From: Rhynchospora pubera | Taxonomy: Eukaryota > Streptophyta > Magnoliopsida > Poales > Cyperaceae | Assembly: GCA_028095005.1 (NCBI GenBank) | Contig: CM051459.1 | Location: 258,650,229-258,714,228 of the forward strand | Reading direction: 5' to 3' | DNA length: 64,000 nt | In this document: positions 45,710-56,406 of the stretch, one piece after another | Position numbering within the stretch: position 1 is the stretch's first letter | Layout of the letters: each line of letters begins with the position of its first letter | The notes under the pieces: generated by a model | What the model was told of the DNA's origin: nothing | Seen by the model: the letters and a program-made list of their open reading frames with translations, nothing else | The model's database searches: none | Made by a program: the position numbers and the translations under genes

Positions 45710-45856
45710 CTCCGTTTGGATAGGTGTGGGAAGAAGGGAAGAAGTGGGAAGAAATATTGGGAAGTGTGTAACTTTGTGAAGAGTTTAGATTGTTTATAAT
45801 TTTTTTCTTCCCTTCTTCCCTTCTTCCTTCTTCTTCTCAATGCATCCAAACGCACC
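45710..45856. mobile_element. MITE with GTTTGGAT termini, copy 4
   Basis: Begins CTCCGTTTGGATAGG and ends GCATCCAAACGCACC. The core GGGAAGTGTGTAACTTTGTG and GAAGAGTTTAGATTGTTTAT is nearly identical to copy 3. The outer ends are more diverged. Confidence 0.65.
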
Positions 45857-46214
45857 AATAGATCAAATCATATTTTGAAAATCAACAATCCACATTTGAT
45901 ATAAGTATAAAGGGTTTGATACACTCTTATATGAAAATTGTTTACACTTTTTAACGGATGATTTTATAAGGAAGTAGGGATTAATATTTTTTTACTAAAA
46001 TTTATTGATTGGCACTTGCCAACTAGCATTCAAATAAATAAATAAATTTAGGATGTAGATAGGAGAAAAGTCGAACAGAAACCATCGCCAGATACCACAT
46101 TTTCTTTTATAAATCAAATTAAAAAAAAATTCTTTTTAAACATGTGGGATAGACACATTTACTTAGATATCAGAAGCCGACATTTAAATTTTGGAGCCGT
46201 AAATGGGAAATAAG

Positions 46215-46919
46215 TAGGGATGAAAACGGGGCGGATAGTGGTCATACCAAATCCGTATCCATATTTTTTTTCGGATTCGGATACGGATACGGATATGTTC
46301 GGATACGGATACGGTGCGGATGTTAAACGGATACGAATACGGTTCGGATATGGATACGAATACTGATATATTTTGTCGGATACGGATAATATTTTGCTCA
46401 ATTTATTTTCTTAAACAAAAGACAATATTCAAACTGAAGAGTGTAATGTTTATTTTTTTATGACTACTATAGAATTAAATCAAAAAAATATAGAAAGACA
46501 ACCACAAAAAAACATCTTATTTGCACATATTGAGACATCACAAAAAGCAAACTTTAATCAAGTTTATAGAAAAATTGGCATCATCTTATAGTAAAAAAGA
46601 ATAATCGTCAATTATGATGCTATATATATAATTGAAATAGTTATACCTATATGTCAATTATGATGTTATTTTAAAAAAGTGTTCATTACCATATACAAAA
46701 CGGATATCCGTTTTGTATAGAAATACAGATACGGATAAATATCCGTATCCGCATCCATATCCGCACTAATATTGCTTTCCATATCCGTATCCATATCCGT
46801 TTACAAATCCGAATCCGCATCCATATCCGTTCGGATACGGATAGTATTATCCGAATCCGCTATTTTACGGATATGGATACAGTTCGGAACGTGGATTATC
46901 CGCCCCGTTTTCACCCCTG
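46215..46919. mobile_element. hAT-like element, 705 bp, motif CGGATACGGATA, near-perfect 8-bp TSD
   Basis: Starts TAGGGATGAAAACGGGGCGG, ends CCGCCCCGTTTTCACCCCTG. The flanking 8-mers are GAAATAAG (46207-46214) and AAAATAAG (46920-46927), with one mismatch. Left and right quarters are packed with GGATACGGATA/TATCCGTATCC repeats in opposite orientations. No transposase. Confidence 0.85.
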
Positions 46920-46927
46920 AAAATAAG

Positions 46928-49086
46928 TCAAACAGAAGCCATCAGCCGGTACCACTTTTGTCTTAAGATGAAAGAGAACTGTGGAGCCCATTTCGATTGT
47001 GTACGTCTAAGCGTCAAAATCTTAATAAGTTGCAAATATTCAACTATTATAGTACAGCAACAGCATAGCTGCTAAATTCCAGCACCCTCCCCTTTCAAGA
47101 ATTCGTGTGGGGTTGGGTATTCCATACACTACAGTGCTGAGATCAATTACTTAATTACTAATCCAAGCGTCTAATTACACATACGATTTACTACTTTTAT
47201 ACGAGTTTTGTTTTAAAATTCGATATGCGTATGGACATATTTTAAAATGTGCATTCGGTACTAATCCGAACATCTAATTAAATTACCACTACAAGTTATT
47301 TTATCGATTTTTTTTAAACAAAATAAAAATGCGCATATCGAATTACCACTACAAGTTGCTCCAGTAGTTTTTATTTTGTTTTAAATAAAATCTACTTTGC
47401 AATTTTTTCCATGTATAAATACCATAAAGCTCTTTTTTTTCCCTACTAATATTTTGAGTTCTTGTCCAAAGCGCAATTCTGCACATGCAATTAATACCAA
47501 CTGTTGCTTCAACTGAACTTCATATTATATTTATATATCTATAGTCTTTGCCATGTAACGCCAACGCGAATGAACAGTGAATGAACAGTGTTTTCGTCAG
47601 TTTTAAACCGTCCGATGCACATCTAAAGAATGCTACGCGACCGCAACAAATAATCCCTTTCTGTGTAGTCCCATAATGGCGGGTCATATTCCATTGAAAG
47701 ACGACCTGGTTATAAAGCCACACAAAATACTCCTCATGTTATGCCATAAAATGTGTCGTTTGAGAATGTGGAGCCCGCTACTAGTCAAAGAACTGGAGTG
47801 TGAGCTTGGTATATAGAATTTTTCACGCACCATGATTTGGATAATCAGGTGGTTCCTTTCTAAATTCTAAGTGTTTCGGTCTTGTACTTTAAATATGAAC
47901 CAGGTGTATGGACATGAACAAAGTCATATTTTATTTGTTCTCTCTCCACCGTTAGCCTTTCTCTTCCCCATCTTGCTAAGCGACAAAGCAAAGAGAACAG
48001 TGACAAATAGAAAAAAGAGTATCAATTTTGTTCCTTAGTTTTATGGCAATAGAGAGCTCCGTTTCGTCAGATGACTACGGAACTGTGCTCTCCTCGACAT
48101 GGTAAGCGCATAGAGATCTCTTTTGATATGTTTTACTTACCGTCGATCAACCTCCTGCCAACACTCTGATTTCGTTTTGGATTTGAATGTTTTTGTACCG
48201 ATAGTATTGGCATTAGGTACCAAATTAGATCTATCCCTGAGTGAATTTAGAGAGGCCAGAGGCGCCAATAACAGTAGAGGAGCCTAACGAGGCTGAGGCC
48301 TCCGCATTGTTAGTGAGAAGGCGGAGTGAAGCAGGGCGAGGATGCTGAGTCCCCAGTTGTTCTCCTGGGAATAAGATAGGTGGGTCAATACCTGTGCACC
48401 AGTGAAGCACCTATGGATAAATAAAGAAATCTATATACACATATATAAGTTACAAATTCTTTGAAAGGTTTTTAATCAGGTTGTTAATTGACTATTCTGT
48501 TAAAAACACTACAACTCCTAAATTAGATTGTGCACTATTGGCGTAATCAACTGATTACATTACATCTGTAAGGATGAAACTAGGCGGTCGCAATTTTGTT
48601 GGGCTATATTTTTTAGAAGACAATAATTTAGCATGAACTATTTTACTTTCGTCGCGCTATGTTTTTTAAATGATAATAATTAAGCATGAACAACCTTAAA
48701 ATAATGATCGACACAACTATTTTTAATATATTTAATAAAAAAATAAAATTATTTTTAATTATAGAAAATACAAAAAATAAAAAACTATATTTATCTAATG
48801 TAAAAAAGGTCAAAAATGAAGAAAAAAAAATCACGAGATTTGAAAAATATCTTAGATTAGCGTGTATGCAATTGGAAGTTACCGTAAAATAATTATGACT
48901 TAACATAAAACCCTTCTTGATATCTTTTAAACTATGATTGGATATGAAATTCACATTTGGTTAAACTAAATGAGTAAGGAAGAAAGCACACCCAATTTAA
49001 TTCTGGAGGGTTTTAAGCGAAGGAGGAAGAGGACTCGGTTGCTGATGATCCAGAGGACTGTTATAGAAGCAACAACAAACGAAATT
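46928..49086. other. Gene-free spacer with weak coding-like islands
   Basis: Mostly AT-rich. Two short coding-looking pieces, 48043-48101 (ATG to a GTAAGC donor) and about 48252-48354, do not join in a usable phase and are not called as a gene. Confidence 0.5.
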
Positions 49087-49095
49087 TTCTTAAAA

Positions 49096-49884
49096 GGATT
49101 AATTGGTTTTATGCAAATGTGAAAGTTAGCTAATTAGGAATATGCCATTGTTAGATTACAAATTAGATTTATGCCATCATCAAATTATGTAAATTAGAAA
49201 TATGTCATTATCTCATTCCAAAAAAGATTTAATTCTAAAATACCACCGTGAATGCTCTCGCTATTTTTTTTAAAATCCCAAATTTCCCTCGCCGAATGTA
49301 TTTGTTTCTATTTTTTATATTACCGAATGCATAATGATGCTTAGTAAATTTAGTTGTTTGGATTTTGTGATTTTTTTTTCACATTTAAGCTATAGTCTAT
49401 TTTAATTAGACGTGCCATCATTTTTTAGCAACCCATATTTCATGCACAAGTAAGTTTAAAAATTAAAAGCACATACATCAATTTTCTATGCAAGTGTATT
49501 CAATATGTACAAAAAAGGTTATAATTTTAAAAATTAAAAGAAAATGCACATACACAAGCAGCTGTGATTAACAAAAGACGAATGACGTTCGAGTCTTAAA
49601 GTACATTGCAATTTGAGAATATTTCCAATTTCAAAGTATTGTGGTGGCAGAAAACTAATTTGTCATTTAGTGATGACATTTTTCTAATTTCTAATTTTTG
49701 TAGTGATATAAAACTAATTTTTCATTTAGTGCTGGTATTTTTCTAATTTCTAATTTTTACAGTGGCATATTTAAAATGGTAAAATCGAAAAATTAATTTT
49801 TCAGTGGCAAAAAACTAATTTGTCATTTAGTGATGGTATTTTACTAATTTCAACTTTTTACATTAGCATAAACTTAATTAACCC
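49096..49884. mobile_element. Mutator-like element, 789 bp, TSD TTCTTAAAA, internal tandem repeats
   Basis: Starts GGATTAATTGGTTTTATGC, ends with the inverse of GGGTTAATTAAGTTTATGC; TIRs extend about 75 bp. Perfect 9-bp direct repeats TTCTTAAAA lie at 49087-49095 and 49885-49893. The right half, 49630-49870, contains three to four degenerate copies of a roughly 75-bp unit (AACTAATTTGTCATTTAGTG), so the right TIR is amplified inward. Confidence 0.85.
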
Positions 49885-49893
49885 TTCTTAAAA

Positions 49894-51124
49894 TTTCCTC
49901 AAACAATAAAGTTCAGAGAGAGCACCTCTTGAAAGATACTTGATCCACAACATAGATTTTAATAAAATGAAATGAGAAATCTATGAAAAAGGACCTATGA
50001 GTGAAACGAAAATTTTTATTCATGACAAAGGTTGAAATGAAATGAAATTTATTTTTGACAAAAATGAAATGAAATGGAATCCCGTATGAAACATGATAGA
50101 TTTTAATCAGGACCTAAGTGTGTGACCGTTAGGCGAGAAGGAAGCAGGAGCATAATAAATATATCAATTAACATTGAAAGTAAGCTCATGTTCCTATTAA
50201 CTATGATTTACTTTCTAAAGAGAAATTATTTTCATAAATGAAGGCTACATAAGTGTATTTTCACTTTCACAATAATCATCATATTAATAACGATCAAATT
50301 AAGAACAACAACATGTACAAGTAGGTAACCAGAGGAGACTTCATTTAGTTATAATTAAAATCTTTATAGTATATTATTTATCAAGACTACAGTTCAGTAA
50401 AATTAAAAAATAAGCTTTCAAATCAGAGAATAAGCTTTAAAGTCAGAGAATAAAATATCAAGAATTGTTATTTGTTTACTCCAAACATTTAGAATTACGA
50501 ATATACACATAATTAAGTCCAATGGTAAGATTTTCATTGTAAATTATGCAGGCCACTGTGAAAGATGTCAGCTCTAAATAAAAAAAGGGTGAAATTATCT
50601 GTAAGAAAGCAACTTCATCAAATAATTTTTTTTTTAACTTTGTTAGCTTGCATTTTTAGTCATTCATAGTAACCAGATATGACTAGAACATTTTTTCTCT
50701 CTTATGTCGTGCTCCCAATTACTATTCTTCAACAACTAGAAGTGTTATCCTATCATTTCATTTCATGCTACATAAATAAAATATTTTTAACTAAATGGAC
50801 AAAATAAAAAATGATATTGGACATTACATGAGTATAAATTTTTCTAATGGCTGTTTGGTTGAGCCAATATATTGTCCGATGTCACAGAAGAGCAATGAGA
50901 GAGCTTAACAATTCATTTACTGAGCATTTCATTTCATTACATATGAGAGCTTAATATTTTATTTCATACTTTTATCAATTTCACTACTTTAGACACAATT
51001 ATGCTATTTGGTTTTAACTTTTTCTTTTGTTAAAAAACATATAGAGAAATGTTAGGCAGGGAAGGGCTTGGCATGGCGACAGATTGGTGTTGTGGTGATT
51101 TGTAAATTTTTTAACAAACATTAC
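49894..51124. other. Gene-free AT-rich spacer
   Basis: No supported feature. Repeated GAAATGAAAT-like words occur around 49970-50090. Confidence 0.5.
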
Positions 51125-51626
51125 TTAAATTGAAAAATTAATAATAAACATATAAAAAAAAGAATTTTGATTATAAACATGTCAGGAAATGGCGCTCCCA
51201 GATTTAAGAGAAATAATTTTCAAAAATAGTAATAAAATTTTTTATTTTAAAAAATATGAACATGCAAATGTCACTAGCGCTGTCACACAAAATATTTTTT
51301 TTAAAAAATAAGAATTTATTTTTTAAAAATAATAAAATTAAAATTAAAAATTTTAAAATATTAACACATCAATCTCATTGGCGCCGTCAGATCCATTTTA
51401 TTTTTAAAATTAGTAATTTCTTTTCAAAAATAGAAATCACCACTTGGATTGGCGTAGGTAGAAAATTTGAATTTTTTTAAATTTGAAAAGAGCTGAAATG
51501 GGTCTGAATGAGTAGGTGCGCAAATGGGAGACGTCGCTGCCGATGCGCCCTGTTAGTGGCACTCTGCCATGTTTATTGATAAAATTATTTATTTTTATGT
51601 TTAGTATTAAATATTCAATTTAAGAT
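51125..51626. mobile_element. Inverted-repeat element related to the 1.73 kb Mutator-like element
   Basis: The outer about 75 bp are inverted copies of one another (CTTAAATTGAA ... AATAATAAACATAT ... AAACATGTCAG against AAACATGGCAG). The inner parts have GC-rich islands with GGCGC and CGCTGTCA words in AT-rich DNA. The word AAACATGTCAG also marks the TIR of the element at 19627-21360. A target duplication was not found, so the borders are approximate. Confidence 0.55.
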
Positions 51627-52379
51627 TTATCAGATGCGCTTTCTTATTATCAAGCTACATTAAGGTGTGTCATTTTCTGAAAGGCAGATCTATTGTGCAT
51701 TTGTGATTGTTACAAATCACATGCCACTAATTAAAAATTATTATGAAGCAAGTCAGATTATCTGAGTGATTGATTGGATGGTTAGTTTATACTGACAATA
51801 ATGGTCTTGTCACATGAATAACAAAGTGAGATGAGAAATAAACGAAGTTGAATAGTCTATTGATTATTTGATTTACATACTAATATAAGAACATTGTTAC
51901 CTTTTAAGTGAGTTTTGAAAGGTTAACATCTGCGAGATGTCCCTTGCAAATTAGTAACATAATGGATTGAAATTCTTAATTAAATTGTTATGTGTATTGG
52001 CTGACTTACATAATTAAATCACAAGATAAAGGTTTGGACTTTGGAGTGTGTGGAGAAGAAAATGAAAGTATGTCCTTAAATTTTTGGTTATACCAAAATT
52101 GTGAAGGTACCAGCTTGGCTCTAATATGCTCTTTTGATAAAAAAAAAAAGAAAAAAAAGGCCATCGATTTTGGGTTTTGATCATAATACTAAACCTGAGT
52201 CAGTACTGGCCAGTAAAGTCAATGCAATATTTTTTTTTATAGAAAATTGCAAGTGCTAAATCTATATAATATTAAAGATCCTTCTATAGGTGTACAAGAA
52301 TTAAATTAATTATAATCCAAATTTAGTCATTAATCGATAAGACTCAAAAATAGAGTCATTAAGTTGATTTGCTGGTATT
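51627..52379. other. Gene-free AT-rich spacer
   Basis: No supported feature. Confidence 0.5.
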
Positions 52380-53240
52380 TTTCTATCGGGGGTGATAAGG
52401 ATCATCCCCGTATTTCATCATCTCCATCATCCCCAGCGATACTTCATTAATAACAGACGCGTTTTCTAAAAATGGAAAAAAATTCTCATCCCCATCCAGC
52501 GATATCTCATCCCTCTTTCCTTTTTGTTCTCTTTGTTCCTCTGTACCCAGCGATATCCCTCTGTTTTTCTACCTCCCTCTCACATTAACTACGATAACAA
52601 CAATTACTAATACTAACTACAACAGTTAGTATCTGAACTACAACATTTACTCATATTAACTTCAACAGTTGATATCTGAGCTACAACAATTACTAATACT
52701 AACTACAACAGTTAGTATTCGGACTACAACAATTACTCATATTAACTACAACATTTAGTATTCGAACTATATCAATTAATCATATTAACTTCAATAGTTA
52801 GTATCCGAACTGCAACTGTTGAAGTTAATATATATAACTGTTGAAGTTAATATATATAACTGTTACAGTTATATATGTCAACTTCAACAATTTAAATATG
52901 CCAACTTCAACTATTACCTTCAACATTTAAATATGCCGACTTCAACAATTACGATATTGCCTTCAACATTTAAATATATTAACTTCAACAGTTATGAAGT
53001 GTGTAGGAGGAAGAGGAGAAGGGTGGGAGGGGACGGTGTACATGGGAGGGAGGAGGGGGAGGAGGGACCGCGTATGTGGGAGGGAGGAGGGGGAGGGGGG
53101 ACTGCGTACGTGGGAGGGAGGAGGGGGCAGGGGAGGAAGATAGCGTACGTAGGAGGGGAGAGGGGAAAGCGTGTACGCGTGAGGAGGGAGGAGTTAGTTA
53201 CGTATGCGTGAGGATGATGAGGATGATAGTATCTTAGGAA
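52380..53240. repeat. Composite module: CT-rich arm, AACTACAACA tandem repeats, purine-rich arm
   Basis: CT-rich sequence with AGCGATATC words (52400-52590) is followed by a degenerate tandem array of CTAACTACAACAGTTAGTAT and TTCAACAGTTATATATG words (52590-52995), then by GA-rich tandem units of about 33-36 bp (GTACGTGGGAGGGAGGAGGG) to 53160. The outermost words (ATCATCTCCATCATCC left, GGATGATGAGGATGAT right) are inverted. The frame at 52819-53211 is a low-complexity by-product. Confidence 0.6.
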
Positions 53241-53991
53241 TGGTCCTAATTAAGCAATTCCGATTTTTATTGTCGCTTTCATCTTGAAAATATCAAGCTC
53301 AAAAATAACAAAAAGATTGCATCTCATGAAGCTGGATACTATTTGGTACCTATACATATTTCTTTTCGTGAGAAACAAACATTAATGTACAGCTTTAGCT
53401 TAAAAATGTGACTCATTACTGTTATTTTTGCAAAGTATGAAAATATATAGGTAGATATGTTATGGGTTTTGATCTAACTTTTCTAATTATAGCGATTATA
53501 ATCTCCGCTAGGAGAGATAAGACACGTGTAGTTTTATTTGTCCTCTCTGTTAGTAGATAAGTAGACAACCTGAAAATGAGAATTTCAATACAAACTTATG
53601 ATACATTACCTGTGATTGTCGGTATTGGCTGCGTAAATACAGCTCATAATTTTTTTAAACTCATTCCCAGTTCTTTTAAACTTAATTACTCAATGTATTT
53701 TTATCAATGTAAGCAATCAGAGCAATTTGTTCCGGCGGAGCCGGAATGGGTTCATCCAGTGGAAATTAAAATTGAAAGGTTGATCAAACGTGCATGACTT
53801 TTATCAACAAGCACAAAGAATGTACCAACAAGAGTGTTCTGTGTTTTTACATGAAACACAAACATGGTAATTAAACGTAATATACAGACTGATATACTGA
53901 AAATAAGCATCTTCTCCTCCTCTCCAATTTTTCTTCTGTTCCTCGGTATTTTTAACACCCAACCTGATTTGAAGGTTCAAAACTCATAAGA
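53241..53991. other. Spacer and probable 3' UTR of CYP75 copy B
   Basis: The segment 53800-53990 resembles 33530-33669 downstream of copy A (GAAACACAAACATGG against GAAACACAAACATAG), consistent with a shared 3' UTR. Nothing else is supported. Confidence 0.5.
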
Positions 53992-56354
53992 TTAAGCATA
54001 AGCCGAGGGAGATAACCGCGGGGTTGCCATGGCCTTGAGAGGTACGGCTTTCGGAAGCGCCAAACCAAATGTCTCATTCATGTTCAGCACCTCTCCATCT
54101 GGCAATCTCCAATCAAAAGAATGGACCAAAGTTCCAAGAAAATACTGCACAAAAACCATTCCAGCCAATTTCCCAGCACAAATCCTTCTCCCTGCACCAA
54201 ATGGAATGAGCTCAAAGTAATTCCCAAGTGGGTCTACTTTCGCAGTAGGCCCGCTCAAAAACCTCTCAGGCTTAAATTCAAGTGGGTCCTCCCAGGTGTC
54301 AGGGTCCCTTCCAATTGCCCAGATGTTGACTAACAGCCGGGTGTTCTTAGGCACGTAGTAACCATTGACTTCGCATTCCTCGTAAGAGAAATGCGGGAGG
54401 CTTAGAGGAGTCGAGGGGTGCAGACGCATCGCTTCCTTGACTACTGCTTGCAGATAAGGGAGGTTTGATATGTCTGATTCTTCGAGCCGTCTTTCTCTGC
54501 CTATGACCTCATCCATCTCTTCCTGTGCCCGCTTGAGCACTTGGGGGTTCTTTATCATTTCTGTGAGGGCCCATTCAGTGATGATCGAGGATGTGTCGGT
54601 GCCTGCCGTGAACAAGTCCTACAGCCAATGTTTATGCATGTGGTTGGTTACTTTAAATTATATCAAGTAATCAAATGTGTATGAAATTGCAGTTACAGAT
54701 TGGAATCAGGGTTGCACTGTAACTTTATTGTACAAATTCAATTTGTGGCATAATCATGAAGATTCGAAAGAAATGGTTTTTAAAAAACAGAAGAAAGTCT
54801 CTTTATGATAGTGAGCTCTTTTCTTATAAGAAAGTAGTTGCCTAATTCAGATGTAACAACAGTACAAGTTAGGTTCCTGTCAACAACAAGATAGGTCAAT
54901 TGATTGACAAAGTAATATACAAAAAGCAATAAAATATCGTAGATTGAAAAAAGATCAGCCTATTTTATCACAGTGCTCCAAGCCTTCATCTGTAAATTGC
55001 TAAGCATGGGTTTCATTGAAAATCATATAAATGTTTACTACTTCAGCTTTAATATCATGTGCAATTTTGAAGAATCTGTAACTAGTAGGATAATTTTGTT
55101 TCCATTAAATTAAACTGCATCTGAATAGATATACTTCAACAATAGGACAGATAAATTGTTCATAAAATGATAAAAGCAGTTGCTATATTTTTAAACTGCA
55201 CAGACTTATCATTGCTAAAAGCAACTAATGGCTTATGTTAGGTGGAGTGGCTCATATTTTGCCTGGGGGTCTCTATCCGGATTTGATACTGAAAGAACCC
55301 TTGATAGCAAGAATACAAACCGCTCCAATCTAATCTTCTAGAAAATTAATGAAAGAATATATCAAACCCCAGGTTTCAATAATTATTGTGGGGTATCAGT
55401 GGTGTGCACGAGTTACTTTATTATCCTCGTTTGGTAGACCGTAGACGGAAACAGCGGCAGATCCTTGAAATGGTGGTACCAGTGTACCACACAATCCACA
55501 ATACAACTTAGAACTAGAACACTGTAAGCATTTATTGAACATGCACTCGTCTCAAAACTTAAACAAGCAGATTCAATTTACCGTTTAAATTTTGACAGAA
55601 ATTGATGAAATTATTCTTGCTATAGTTATATATATATATTTTTTTCTCAGATTCTATTTTTCTCAGAAATTGATGAAATTACCGTTTAGATTCTATTTTT
55701 CTCAGATTTTTGAAAATCGCTGTTATTGAAAGGTCCAGAATTTATTAGATTAAGTATTTTGAAAAATCTGAAAAAAATAGTAAAAAAATTTAAAAAAAAT
55801 GTAAAATTTGGTTTCTAATGAGATTTCAATATGAAGAAGATAATGAACGATTTGGATCGGTTGTTTGAAGCATGAAATTCAAGAATGGATGCTATGTATA
55901 GCACGGATGGCCTTCGTGCTACGGATTGCTAAAATGCTATGTATATATATAGAGAGGATTGCTAAAATGCTATGCATAGCACGGATGGCCTTCGTGCTAC
56001 GTATTCGTTCTTGCATTTCATGCTTCAAACAACCGATCCAAACCATTCATTATCTTCTACATATTGAAATGTCATTAGAAACCAAATTTTACATTTTTTT
56101 AAAATTTTTTTACTATTTTTTTCAGATTTTTGAAAATCACTGTTCTTGAAGGGTCCAAAATTTATTAGATTAAGTATTTTAAAAAATCTGAAAAAAATAG
56201 TAAACAAATTCAAAAAAATGTAAAATTTCGTTTGTAATGAGATTTCAATATGAAGAAGATAATGAACGGTTTGGATCGGTTGTTTGAAACATGAAATACA
56301 AGAACGAATCCGTAGCACGAAGACCATCCGTGCTATGCATAGCATTTTAGCAAT

Positions 56355-56406
<52 letters not shown>

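Noticed and set aside
48043..48354. Possible small gene (ATG exon ending at GTAAGC, then an exon reading RPEAPITVEEPNEAEA)
   Set aside because: Joining the two pieces by the visible splice sites gives an immediate stop, and no family match is known.
52819..53211. 130-residue Gly/Arg-rich open frame
   Set aside because: It arises from AT-rich and GA-rich tandem repeats and has no family features.
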